A stretch of 64,000 nt of DNA from Micrasema longulum (lineage: Eukaryota; Arthropoda; Insecta; Trichoptera; Brachycentridae). The DNA lies in NCBI GenBank assembly GCA_022494885.1, contig JAGVSM010001251.1, positions 372,001 to 436,000 on the forward strand, written 5' to 3'. Under the pieces are notes generated by a model. That model was given only the letters and a program-made list of their open reading frames with translations, made no database searches and had not been told where the DNA came from. Below are positions 21,690-31,876 of this stretch, piece after piece. The stretch's first letter is position 1, and every line of letters starts with the position of its first letter. A program made the position numbers and the translations under genes.

Positions 21690-21860
21690 ATATTTTAAAT
21701 TACCCGAAAACGAGACGCATCGCGCCCTATAGGACAAACGGCTCATATTATGGCGTATTGGCGCCAAACTTGTACGCAATTTTATTAGGAACGCAGTTGA
21801 TGGTCATAACGCGTGACGTCAAAATGACGTGATGCCAACTGCGAGTCGTTTCAGTTTTTC
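21690..21860. promoter_or_regulatory. CpG-rich patch with a consensus CRE
   Basis: Within about 150 bp there are well over a dozen CpG dinucleotides in otherwise CpG-poor DNA. A perfect palindromic cAMP-response element, TGACGTCA, lies at 21814-21821 with a half-site, TGACGT, at 21825-21830 (cgtgacgtcaaaatgacgtg). The site is what CREB/ATF-type bZIP proteins bind. No TATA box, initiator or transcript could be linked to it, and it may instead be a transposon end. A second perfect CRE occurs at 55987-55994. Confidence 0.35.
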
Positions 21861-23521
21861 AAAATTATTTGATAGATATTATTTGTTTTTCTAAATATGC
21901 CGTAGTTTTAAAATATTTTAAAAACGATATGAATTTAGTAGGTAAAACAAAATAACGTCGACAGTTTTGGCCTTGAAAAAACTTCTTTAGCCCAAAAAGC
22001 TTTGATTCAAATTCATTTTCAAGAGTAGTTGATAAAATATCCTGTTATATAAATGGAAAAGCATACCATATTATCGTGACAAGTATCCTTAAATTTATGT
22101 ACGTTTGTATTGAATATGAAGTCACTTGTAGTGTAATCTCATAAATTAAAATTTGTGTGGGAGGGACCACCCAATATTCGCAAGTTTAGTTATATTTTGC
22201 AAATTTAAGCAAATCAATTTTGTTTATATCTACTAATGCCTAACATCTGTCAGAACCACATTCATTTAAAATTTACAGCAAAAAACAGATATTTTATACA
22301 AAGTAAACATTCGAAATAGTTATGCTATTTAAAACGTCAGTTTCAAAAATTTATTATCATTATACGCACAGAAGTTGATGTACGCCAAATATTGCGTCAT
22401 TCGTACAATTTATTATTTTTAATTGAAAAAATATTATACAATATTTTTATTGTATTTTGCAGTTGTAAGTTTTTTATTAACGTATTTCATAACACACAAG
22501 AATAAATCATTAAAATGTTTAACGAATTAAACATTTTAATATTATTATAAAGAAAACTATTGCTTATTATTGACTATTATTTATGTTGTATTATAATGTT
22601 TTTCCTTTCTTTCCAATCTAAAATTATCAGTAAATGCCAAAATCGAAACTGTTTTATATTTTTTTGAAAGTGGTGTTCATTCATTTGTACTCTTAAAAAC
22701 TTGTCCCTTTTTTTATTATGTTCCGTTTAGTTCAATTTCAAACCGTCTGAACTTTTTACACATAAATCATTCAAAATATATAACTTATAATGTTGTTTTT
22801 CATATATTTTACATTAAACATGATTTCAACAATTGGGCTATAAAGGTATAAATTGATTTATTTTTAAATTACAAATGAATCCTTTCACAATAAAATAAGG
22901 TTGATGAAAAAATGTCCGCTCTAAAGATTCTTGAGAGGTTGAACAAAAGGATAAACCTAAACTAATAATCACTGATAAAATACACTAGAAAAATAAATCT
23001 AATAATATCAGTGTTTTTGGTTTTTCTTTCCATGGTTTCTTTGTCAGAGTCCGTTACGATTTATTTAATAATCTTTGTTTTCTCAACTTAAATTATTTGT
23101 TTTAAACGAAAACAGATTTATAAACATTTTTGGTCTAAGATGAACAAAACTATTTTGATATTTTTAATTGAATCAGCATTCACTTTGTAATTATAGTTGT
23201 GTTCTCGTAAAATAATAAAATTGTGTAACACTAATAACAAAGTTTTATTTTCATAATAAAACTATTTTGATGTATAGACAAATGTACCAGGTTTCCACGC
23301 TTCTTTCAGTTGCTCTATTTTCATATTTATGCGTATATATTCATAAATGTACGAAAGCAGAGAGTATTTTGAAGCCAACAAAATATTTTAAAAATAAAAT
23401 AATTGAATAAATATATTTTTTAAATTGTTAGATATGACTTCGGTTCCTTTTGGGTACCCCTTTGTACAAGCACATTGGTATGCGTGTATTTTCATTAAAC
23501 GTTTAACAATAGTCAAACACT
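21861..23521. other. A+T-rich stretch without genes
   Basis: More than 1.6 kb with no coding signal, tRNA-like motif or matched repeat. Confidence 0.45.
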
Positions 23522-23654
23522 TATACCCGTATGCAGAGACAAACCTTAAGGTGAGGAAAGTACATTATATTGTCTTCACCTTCGGGTTATTCTCTGCATT
23601 TGAAATTAGAATGTACTTTCCTCAACTTAAGGTTTGTCTCTGCATACGGGTATA
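23522..23654. mobile_element. 133-bp snap-back MITE
   Basis: Arms of 45 bp at 23522-23566 (starting tatacccgtatgcagagac) and 23610-23654 (ending gtctctgcatacgggtata) are reverse complements with one mismatch. The loop is 43 bp. If tata is the target duplication, the element proper starts cccgtatgcagagac. No coding capacity. The near-perfect arms suggest a recent insertion or gene-conversion-like correction. The superfamily is not clear. Confidence 0.85.
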
Positions 23655-24186
23655 AAATAAACTTATAAGACACTTAAAACCAAAAAAAACATGATGTTAG
23701 GAAAAACCTGTGACCTTTAAATTCCTTAGTATTTTGTATGTCACACAAAATATACAAAAAAGAAAATTAATTACATTGTTAGCAAAATTTAAAACATTTT
23801 ATGTAATAAATGTTTTAAAAAGCTTGTCTGTTTTTATAATTTGATACCAAATACGATTTTATATTAAATTAATCGTGAACAGTAATTAATAATCATGATT
23901 TTTAATTGCTTGCACTAAAGCTTTCAATATGTCCAAATGGCTTTTGATATAAAACGAAATACAAACCTGCTTCACTAATTCAATTAAAAATCTCTCCAGG
24001 GGGTTGGTTAACTAAACAAATTATTACTAAACGATGCTATTTTATGTATTTTTAAAATTAAATATAATAAAAAAGGACTCATAGAACATTTTTCATTGCA
24101 TACGTAAAAAAAACTGATTGACGATTCAATTCTAATGTTTTGAGATGTTTAATCTTGAAATCTTGATTTTTACAAGTCTTATGATC
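23655..24186. other. A+T-rich stretch without genes
   Basis: Nothing recognisable. Confidence 0.4.
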
Positions 24187-24393
24187 TGAAAAAACTTAAA
24201 ACCCACTTGTTCTCTAAATCATTTGAATAAATCCGTAGCACGTGACAACAAAATAAATTATTTTAATTAAATTACAAATTTAAAAGTTTCAATTAAATTA
24301 ACTTAACAATAAAATCACCATGTAAAGCGCCCTTGAGGTATTTTATTACGAAAATGGCGCTATATAAGTTATCCATAATAAATAAATAAATAG
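24187..24393 (+). mobile_element. CR1/L2-like LINE 3' end, 5'-truncated
   Basis: It opens with codons for KKLKTHLFSKSFE and a stop (about 24190-24230), exactly the C-terminus of the LINE ORF at 61515-62285. The 3' UTR follows: atgtaaagcgcccttgagg, aaaatggcgctatataagtt, atccataataaataaataaa. The tail of short repeats is the expected terminus. The FBR fragment starts directly after it. Confidence 0.85.
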
Positions 24394-24475
24394 ATCTGTC
24401 CAAGTCTTATGATCTGTCCAAGGGTTGTTTAAGTGATCACTTTACATACTGTTCAACATTTAATATTCAGCCCAA
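24394..24475 (+). repeat. FBR fragment
   Basis: Contains cttatgatctgtccaag, ggttgtttaagtgatcactt and tacatactgttcaacattta, a diverged piece of the FBR central boxes. Confidence 0.55.
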
Positions 24476-24499
24476 TGACGTGTTATTAGACACATCAAA

Positions 24500-24880
24500 A
24501 GTGCGTAGCAAAAGGTATTTCAATTCACTTGCCTTTCTTGCATATCTTTCTCCTATAAATATTTGCATGTATCTCCCTCTCACATCAGTTTACTATACTT
24601 CATAGGCCTTACGTTTCCTATATTACCCCGTAAAAATTGTTATTGCTTATCAGTTCTTACCTCTTCGTTCTTATTCTCAAAGTACCCTCTTAATACCGAC
24701 CCACAATTCTTGCTTCTTCTCATAAAGTGTTCATGCGGCTCGACTGCGGAATCACCTCCCATTCACTAACAAAGAAGTTTCTTCAGCATCTCTTTTTAAA
24801 TCACGTGTGAAGAAACATTCCCCTTTCTTCCTTAATTTACCCTCTCTTTACACTCGGGGTCACTGAGTAATTAAAACACT
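24500..24880 (+). pseudogene. LINE C-terminal relic (SVRAARLWNHLP family)
   Basis: In one plus frame the codons from about 24727 read SVHAARLRNHLPFTNKEVSS, then ASLFKSRVKKH before a stop near 24867. The minus-strand LINE at 32575-33511 gives SVRAARLWNHLPSTIKDVTT and VSLFKSRLKKP at the same place. This R-A-x-R-L-W-N-x-L-P motif marks the C-terminus of several CR1-group LINEs. The upstream 200 bp show only scattered similarity in other frames. There is no polymerase motif, so the copy is 5'-truncated. Confidence 0.75.
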
Positions 24881-25049
24881 TAATCATTACACATGGCGGC
24901 CTTTTTTTCGTAATATCAGGTCAGATTACGATGAAAGTCCGATAAAAAACAAATGAAAGTTTTGGAAAGGACGGAAACACATGAATTGAAATGCCTTATA
25001 TTACGCGCTTGTAACGTGTCTATTTTATTATACGTAATTAGTTTCAGCC

Positions 25050-25500
25050 CGCATCGTAGCGTAATGCAAAAAGTTTATTATGAGCTCCTCAAACCCAACG
25101 AAACCATCACGGGAGATTGCTATTGACTACAATTCATTTGTTTTAACCCGAGCATTAAAGAAAAACGGCCGCAACATCAGGAGAGACACGTCAAAGTAAT
25201 TTTGCAGCAAGACAACACTTGGCCACATGTTGCAAGGCCAGCCAAAACATATTTGGAAATGCTCAAATGGGAAGTCCCAGTCCCCCCCCCCCGTATTCAT
25301 CGGACATTGCTCTTTCCGATTATTGCTTGTTCCAATCGATGGCTTGGCTGAGCAGCACTTCTATTCTTATGAAGATGTCAAAAAATGGCTCAACTCGTGG
25401 ATAACTCAAAAGATGAGTTGTTCTTTCGAGATGGTATTCATATGCTGCCAGAAAGATTGGTGAAAATAGTAGCTAGCGGTAGATAAAACTTTCACTGAAT
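25050..25500 (+). pseudogene. DD34D mariner transposase relic
   Basis: From about 25069 the frame reads VYYELLKPNETITGDCY, a stop, then degenerate residues. It continues with KEKRPQHQERHVKVILQ and QDNTWPHVARPAKTYLEML, KWEV, and PPYSSDIALSDYCLF, followed by a shift into DGLAEQHFYSYEDVKKWLNS (25340-25400). These are the mariner boxes around the second and third catalytic Asp. A run of 11 C at 25282-25292 adds one proline, so the two Asp residues are 35 rather than 34 residues apart. Stops and frameshifts make it inactive. The N-terminal helix-turn-helix part and the inverted repeats were not found. Confidence 0.88.
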
Positions 25501-25571
25501 TGTGCTTTGCAGTTTTTTTTAACAGTGATAACTTATTTCAGACCCAATATTAATTTAATAAGTTATATGTA

Positions 25572-26470
25572 CAAGGTGGCGCAAAAAATGTCATCCGATG
25601 TTCTCTGATATTTTTATGAAAGAAAAAATGTGGTTCTGCTATTGGATTGTGTTTATTTGATATCTTATTTTTTTCCCAATAACTCAAAAAAATTGTCCGC
25701 CAGAATTGATGACCGAACGGGCCCGATTTATGGCATTTTACATCACTCTTTTCAGAGTTTCCGGCGATAGGTGCTCGCATTCTTGACGAATATTCTCTTT
25801 AAGGGCTTTAAAAGTCTAAACTTGTTGACATAGACTTTTGATTTAAAGAAACTCCACCAAAAGAAGTCTGGAATGGTCAAATTATGTGATCTTGTCGGCC
25901 AGTGCAAATCACCAAAACGAGAGATTAGGCCACCTGAAAATACAGCCTTCAAAATATTGGTTGTGACTCGTGCAGCATGCGCCGTTGATCGATTCTGTTG
26001 AAACCACTTGTTTTTCAATCCCAAAATTCTCTATAAAGACCGCCAATTGATGCCCGATTGCGTAGCTCGTCGTCTGGTCGATACTCCGGGGTTCTCTGCA
26101 ACATCTTCAGCCAAAGCCGCGATATTCTCAGCAAAAATGCTACTCCGGGGCCGGCCAGACCTGGCCGCATCTTCTGATGTTTCATACACTTCTAGGCGAG
26201 CGGCTAAACGCCGTAGTGCTTACCCAGTTGGTGTCGGACGGCTGGAAAATCTGTGCTTTAATCCACGCTGCGCCAACATCACCGAAGAATTATTCCGCAA
26301 AAAAATCGAAGTAATTTTTCCACGTTCTTGAGAGGTATTGTGATTCATATCTTGTTGACGTGTATTTTGTTTATGTTAGCTTCACGAATGTCAAAACAGA
26401 ACTGAATTTTTCCAGCATTTGCAAAAATTGAAGCATCTTCCTATGGGGTGATGACGTTTGCGCCACCTTG
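25572..26470 (-). mobile_element. DD41D Tc1/mariner element, internally deleted
   Basis: An 899-bp element with inverted ends (caaggtggcgcaaa at 25572 and tttgcgccaccttg ending at 26470). It is flanked by TA at 25570-25571 and 26471-26472, the expected target duplication. On the minus strand the 5' half (about 26330-26030) encodes a decayed helix-turn-helix region (RRLAARLEV, SGRPRSS, ENIAALAEDVAENPGVSTRR, RILGLK). It then jumps straight to WFQQNRSTAHAARVTTNIL, SRFGDLHWPTRS, LTIPDFFWW, KSKVYVNK. About 100-120 residues with the first catalytic Asp are missing. The second Asp is changed to Asn (QQN). The spacing to the third Asp is 41. The copy could still be mobilised by a related transposase if its ends are intact. 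Confidence 0.92.
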
Positions 26471-26474
26471 TATA

Positions 26475-27185
26475 TTATTATTGATAATGTTTTTTTAAGT
26501 TGAAACAAAATGAAATTATAAATAAAAAATATTACTTAGTATGTGTTTAAATAATTAAGGCATAAATCAAGAACACCGAATTTTAGGTGGCTATATAAAT
26601 ATTTCGTTTCTCAATGTTTTTTAATTTGTAATTTGGAGATACTTGACTAATAACCAAGACGATCGATTTATTAACCATCTTGATTTCAATTCGACGATCT
26701 CATAAATCTCACAGTACCTGTTCTGAACAGGCTTTAGGAGAAAAAGGTCGTTAAAAAAATTAAAGTGGTCACACGGTAATTTATTGCCCAAGAAAGGTCG
26801 ATGGCCAAAAATTTCTTCCAATTATAAAGTGTTGACCGGTTAGAAACTGGTAACCTTAAATAAATCTTTATTTGGTACCTACCTTCCGCTTTTCGAATTT
26901 CGGCAAATGTTTTTTTTAATAAATCAATTAGATTTCCTATCAAATATGCAATGTTTCATGTAATTAATTGAGAGAAAGGCCGCCATTGATCCTTATTACC
27001 AACGAAAACATAACTTAATAGTATAAAGTAAAAACATGTGTGCATGATTTCAAAATGATTTTATGTATCATCTCGTTTTATATCAATCATTTTTTGTCGA
27101 AAAAGGCTGAAATTAGCAAATCATAATAGAGTCCTGGTACTGAAGCTAATGTAAAGAAGCTAATGTATATAAGTTAAGTATAAAA
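26475..27185. other. A+T-rich stretch, two unidentified minus frames
   Basis: Frames of 66 and 69 codons (26621-26821 and 26734-26943, minus) overlap each other and show no domain. No matched repeat. Confidence 0.35.
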
Positions 27186-27595
27186 TATGTTTATTTATTT
27201 AAATGTACAATACAGAACTTCTGCTAATTACAATGTACATAAATTATTTAATAAATTGTCTACAAAAACACGTTAAAAAAGTACAATGGATTATTAAGGT
27301 TTACAAAAACAATGGTAAAAAAAGACGAATACACATTGTGATTTAGAGAGGAAGAGACTAAAACTGGTAATCCCAGCATGGAAAAGATCCATCTCTCTCG
27401 GTAGACTGTCAAACAGACCAATTATTCTCCACACAGGCATTAACAGCGGTAAATTTGTCCTGCATCCTGGAAGAATAAATGTAATTGGATACACAAAGGT
27501 GTAAGTAGACTCAAAATATGATCTCACAAGCAAATGCGTGGTAACAATGTTTAATAATGACAAAATTCGTGCATTAGCAAATCAGAGTTAAGCAT
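27186..27595 (-). pseudogene. LINE C-terminal relic
   Basis: The minus frame 27294-27563 reads YPITFILPGCRTNLPLLMPV, WRIIGLFDSLPREMDLFHAG and ITSF. The order P-x-x-R-T-N, then a hydrophobic I-x-x-L-x-N/D-x-L, D-[IL]-F-H-x-G is the usual C-terminus of insect LINE ORF2 proteins. It resembles the fragment at 57360-57935. After a stop the sequence runs into an A-rich tail (on the minus strand) ending near 27190 with aaataaat units. The copy is 5'-truncated. Confidence 0.72.
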
Positions 27596-27835
27596 TATCG
27601 AGAATATTAAGAAATGGGTGCTGCGTTGGATTGGACATGTTGAACAAATGGACAACGAAAGAACGACAAAATACTTACGATGCAAATTTTGATGGATGAA
27701 GAAAACTAAAAATACAAAGAAAGACACGGCTCATGCCAAGGGCGATCGATTTCATCAAAATTTAAGAAATATTTTAAGATGGACATGTCAAAGGTCAAAA
27801 TAATCAACGGGCGTGAATGAGTAGCAGTAAAAACG
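27590..27835 (+). pseudogene. LINE fragment with WIGHVEQMD motif
   Basis: The plus strand encodes IENIKKWVLRWIGHVEQMDN and ERTTKYLR, matching the W-x-G-H-V-x-R-M motif found after the reverse transcriptase in several LINE families. It then decays into stops; a later ILRW.CQ stretch may be the following segment. It lies head-to-head with the relic at 27186-27595. Confidence 0.62.
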
Positions 27836-27844
27836 TAGAGAAAG

Positions 27845-28485
27845 CAGTGGCGAGCCGTTATTAATTTTATAGGTAATCTTCAAAAAATGTTTATTTGTTT
27901 ATACCTACATATAAGTACATAATATGTTAGTAATATAATTATAAATGACTTTATTTTCTGTGGTTCTGAAAAAATCAACTCAAACAAAAATTATTACTAA
28001 TCACACGATATACGTAGCTTCATTCTACACTATTTTCATACAATACTTGTACAAAAGTTTATTAACAAATACCACAATGATATTAAGCAGGTATTTCGAT
28101 TATGGTTAAACTATCAACGCTGAGCGTTGGCCGATTTCTTTTAAACTTAATAATGCCAAATCGGTTCCTGCAAACGCCACATGTCCTATGTGACACATAA
28201 TATGTCAACAGTATCCTATTAAAGAAAAATAGTCTTTCGGAAATAATGTTCGAAATACAAGTTTTCAAAAAGAGAATCATTAAATAATATTTTAAATCTG
28301 GAAGCTTGTTTTAGTACTAAAAAAGCTGACTTGGGTGAGATGTAAAATAATACAGTGTACTTTTTTGTATTGAGAAATAGGCTGAGGTAATCGGTTTGTT
28401 TTATCGTTCACTGAGAACGGGCTGGGTACACTTCATAGATATTTTTGTTGGAAGATAGAAACGGCGGTGGTGATTTGTAATAAAT
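27845..28485. other. A+T-rich stretch without genes
   Basis: No recognisable gene or repeat. Confidence 0.4.
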
Positions 28486-28680
28486 GAACTGGGTCGTGGT
28501 CCCGTGGTAGAATTGTAGACTCACGGACCAAAGGTCAAATCCCCCTCTACCACATCTCGATTTCCATTTTTCCAGCTAAATTTATTTACGACTTTTAGAA
28601 TATGGTCTGAAAACTGAAATATTTGAGTAAATATTAAAAGCTCTAGTATTTCTCAATTTCCTTAAAAAAAATTCCCATAA
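28486..28680 (+). mobile_element. SINE-B copy
   Basis: Head gtcgtggtcccgtggtag, tagactcacggaccaaagg, a damaged box B (gtcaaatccccctctacc), then tctcgatttccatttttcc, tttatttacgacttttagaa and gtaaatattaaaagctcta. It is colinear with 17735-17905. Confidence 0.78.
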
Positions 28681-28839
28681 ACATGATTACTCTAAAACAT
28701 TATAATCGAAAGACAAATATAATGGTTAGCTGTGCATAATTGTTTATTTTGATGATTCGCCCCTGAGAGAAAGCCAGGTATGTATGCAAAAATATAATGA
28801 TGTGGCGTTCTATCTTCTCTTTATATCCCTGCGGGGACA

Positions 28840-29000
28840 TGCTATTATGGTTTGTTTGTCTGTTGTATCTTATAACATATTTAAAAACTATCTGACCATA
28901 GAATTAAAAAATACCAGAAGGAGCGAAGAATCATGTTAACATCGATACAATCATGTCCACGTAATGTTACCAGACCGCGAACAATATAATATCATACCAA
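28840..29000 (+). repeat. Unclassified repeat, paired with 54780-54870
   Basis: The block acgtaatgttaccagaccgc/gaacaatataatatcatacc (28957-29000) is repeated with few changes at 54810-54860. A second pair of blocks follows further on (29530-29705 and 55385-55553), in the same order and orientation. Confidence 0.6.
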
Positions 29001-29144
29001 AAATAAGAGATAGTTTTGTCAAATGTTATGTTATGTTTTACCGCAAAAAAATATTTTACTCACTGGACCATAAAAATAACAGTGCTTTTATTAGGCAAGC
29101 GTAAAAAAAATATTGAATAATCATTCAGTAATTAAGTAAAAAAT

Positions 29145-29410
29145 GTCGGCCTCGTGGTGTAATGGTCAGTGCATCAGCCTGCCATGCGAGAGGTCTCGGG
29201 ATCGGTTCTCGGCATATTTGAAATGAAGTATTTATTTAAAGGGGTGTTTTCACACTAGAATATTTCAGTCCCTGGACTGGTACCCGAAGCGGAAGACTGA
29301 TCATCTAACCTTCTTAAAACAAACATGATCAAGATACTCTGCGATTGGTGTACCAATGCAGTGCCCTATGCACCATTATGTGCGGAAAGGGAATGATGAT
29401 GATGATGAAT
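29145..29410 (+). mobile_element. Gly-tRNA-derived SINE, nearly complete 3' part
   Basis: The head gtcggcctcgtggtgtaatg, cctgccatgcgagaggtc and tcgggatcggttctcggcat resembles a Gly-GCC tRNA (the cctgccatgcgag anticodon arm). The body has agaatatttcagtccctgg, tggtacccgaagcggaagac, tgatcatctaacc and accaatgcagtgccctatgc. It ends cggaaagggaatgatgatga, with a short (atg) repeat as tail. It interrupts the paired repeat at 28840/29530. Confidence 0.85.
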
Positions 29411-29529
29411 ATTTTTCCGGTTTTAATAAAGTCGGGTAAAAGAATCGACTACTCCAGTAATACTAACAAAATGTCTACTTTTTTTTATGTAACAATCTGA
29501 CGGACGGTAAAATAATCGAATTCAAATAA

Positions 29530-29710
29530 TATTATTTGTGAGTTTGCTAGTTACACATGAAATGTTATCCCTCCCTATTCCTTTTTAATCCCAGCAGTAT
29601 TTAGACATTTCCAAACAAAACAGCACAGCATAATTGAATTTAAATCGGCAGTTTCGTATTAAACGATGTCTACAGAATAACTAATGGCCAAAACGCAAAA
29701 CTACTAATTT
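29530..29710 (+). repeat. Unclassified repeat, second block pair
   Basis: Shared with 55385-55553: agttacacatgaaatgttat, cagcataattgaatttaaat, cggcagtttcgta, gatgtctacagaa and ctaatggccaaaacgcaaaa. With 28840-29000 it suggests one element of at least 0.8 kb copied at both places. Confidence 0.65.
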
Positions 29711-30114
29711 TATCTTATTTATTTTATTTATTTGGATAACCAACAGCTATAATTATATTATTCATGTATAACAAAACAAATAACAAATAAGCCAATTACA
29801 GGTTTTCACAAGTAGCATCACAGTACATTAAAAAAGATTCTCGAACATAAAATGAATAGTAATTTAATGTAAATCCAAAAGAAATGAAAAAATACTACGA
29901 ATTATTTCGAAAGCAAACACCGAACGTCATTAAGATTATTTAAAAATAAATCTATGTTTAATGATTTATTTATTATATTAAAATTATTATTAAAATTTCA
30001 TAAAATTAAAATTTATGAGTAGTTTAGTCGGCTTCAGTTTGATGCGCGTACGCGGTTTCTTGACTATTATAATTCTATATATCTGACAGTCTCACTACAT
30101 TTAAGAATGTGATA
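29711..30114. other. A+T-rich stretch without genes
   Basis: No recognisable feature. Confidence 0.4.
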
Positions 30115-30640
30115 GGGAGTTTATTAATTTATTCATTTGACACTTTATATACATATACAATATATACACATATAAGGGTGGGCATATTGCCTTAAGGTAA
30201 TTTCTCCCTACCTACCCAAACCATTCAGTTTGAGAATATTATAAATAAATGAACATATTGAATCTTACAATTTTATACAAAAATTAAAAAGAAAGATTAA
30301 CAAAAATAAAAATGTATAAAAAAATTATTACTATACCATGAAGAGAGGAGAGGGAATGGGAAGGAAAAAAGAAAGATAAAGGAACAATTTAAATATTTAG
30401 ATAGTGACATTTCAATCTTGACTTAAATGTCAATAAAGAAGGGGCGTCTCTAACATTAGTGGGTAGATTATTTCACAATCAAGCGGCTACTATAAAAGAG
30501 AAGGCAAGAAAATTAAAGCGATGACAGGGTATTTAAAGGGTTCTTTCGTTACTAGAACGAAGGGATAGTCCGTGTTGTGAAAGAGGTTGGATGAGGTCTC
30601 TCAGAGTTTAACGTTGGAATAAAAAACTGTTAGCGCTATA
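30115..30640 (-). pseudogene. LINE C-terminus and 3' end (LWN family)
   Basis: On the minus strand a decayed frame at about 30400-30500 reads RLC/W-N-N-L-P-T-N-V-R-D-A-like residues (SARLWNNLPTNVRDAP is the implied motif, broken by shifts), then TFKS-RLKCHYLNI. The 3' UTR follows and ends with the hairpin-like ttaccttaaggcaatat block and a cccttatatgtgtatat tail near 30130-30190. The same 3' end is seen on the plus strand at 36040-36352. Confidence 0.65.
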
Positions 30641-30720
30641 TTTTACTTATCCACACACATGTTACATAGGGTATTGCATCGGCACGTTAAATGCAGTGAG
30701 TCTAAGTCATTTGTAAAATA
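30641..30720 (-). repeat. Gly-tRNA-type SINE, 3' fragment
   Basis: ttacatagggtattgcatcg and aaatgcagtgagtctaagtc are reverse complements of the family 3' module. The piece lies directly next to the LINE 3' end. Confidence 0.45.
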
Positions 30721-31034
30721 AGGATAAGGAAAAATAATGATAAAAATAGTCCAAATTGATGTTGTTAAATCAGTGGCTCATAAACTTTCCAAATTCACGG
30801 ACCAATTTTACGGACATCAAATTGTCGAAAACAAGAGGACCCAACTCTTATTGCGATTAAACTGATAAAATAAGAGTTATAAACAAACAACGACAACATT
30901 GTAAGTCGTTCTCCAAGCACAAGAGTTAGTCTCTTTTTTTAGAGAGTTGCAGTGATAACATTTACTAGATGCGTAAAAGTAGACATGTATAGAATTTTTT
31001 TAAAACCTGTACCTTTTATGAAATTTATTAACAA

Positions 31035-31258
31035 TTTGTATCCCGGAGCCGTGTAAACACGTGATTATATAACCATTTGTTGTGTCCCGGTCCCGTGTTT
31101 TCACGTAGTTAACCAGCTATATAAAAAAGTACATTTTATTGACATCTAGTGACTTTTATTAGTACTTTTTCGCTGCTGGTAAACCACGTGAAAATACGGG
31201 ACCGGGACACAACGCATAATTATAATAATTACGCGTTTACACGGCTCCGGGATACAAA
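31035..31258. mobile_element. 224-bp foldback MITE inside the hAT-like element
   Basis: Arms of about 98 bp (31035-31132 and 31162-31258) are imperfect reverse complements. They begin tttgtatcccggagccgtg and carry a subterminal block gtgtcccggtcccgtgtttt, closing on aagtac/gtactt around a 29-bp loop. The two cccgg blocks within each arm resemble each other, so the arm itself looks like a duplicated subterminal motif. No coding capacity. Target duplication unclear. Confidence 0.82.
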
Positions 31259-31841
31259 GCATAAAAAAAGGAGTGAGGTCCTGTAAATGTGCGAACATTG
31301 CAAACATTGCAATGCGCCATGTGGCTCTTCATAAAGGCCAATGTTCGCAAAACCGTCATACAAAAATTACTTATTTAATTATTTCAAATAAATCTGAGAA
31401 GTTTCAATTGATTTAACCGAGTATTTTCATAATTATGACACTTTTAAGAAATGCTTCACAAAGCATGAAATTTTAAAAAATGGGCCGGGCACATGGTAAG
31501 TTTTATGTGTATTTGGCCGGTGCTCAAAGTGTTAATATAAAATTTTTAAAAAATAATATAGAAAGAAAAAAATAATGAAAATAAATGGAAAAACTTCAAC
31601 TAAAATTACCCTTAGCAAAACAGAATTTCATTTGTAAGATTTTCTTAATATTATCATCTCACTCCACCGCCCCCATTACATCTCCACCCTCTTTTTTTAA
31701 AAAACTTTTTCTTCCACAACATTAAACATTTTCGTTAACTTTACTCAGTGCATGTAAGAGATGACTACTAAAAGATCGGCATGTTGGTTTTATACTTTTG
31801 CACCAACTATGCTGAAGGCTTTTGAATGTTAGTTTAATTGG

Positions 31842-31876
31842 TGTCCTGACAAAGAGACGGGTACGTCTCAAAACCG
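31842..31876 (+). ncRNA. Hammerhead-ribozyme-like motif, decayed
   Basis: The sequence reads ctgacaa (31846-31852), a 6-bp perfect stem gagacg/cgtctc with a ggta loop (31854-31869), then aaaac. A hammerhead core is CUGANGA, stem II, GAAA. Both deviations (A at 31851 for G, A at 31870 for G) follow a C, so each is explained by CpG decay. The flanking stems I and III are weak. Such ribozymes occur in Penelope-like elements and retrozymes. It is probably inactive. Confidence 0.4.

Noticed and set aside
26008..26331. 107-codon plus-strand open frame
   Set aside because: Antisense of the helix-turn-helix region of the DD41D transposase.
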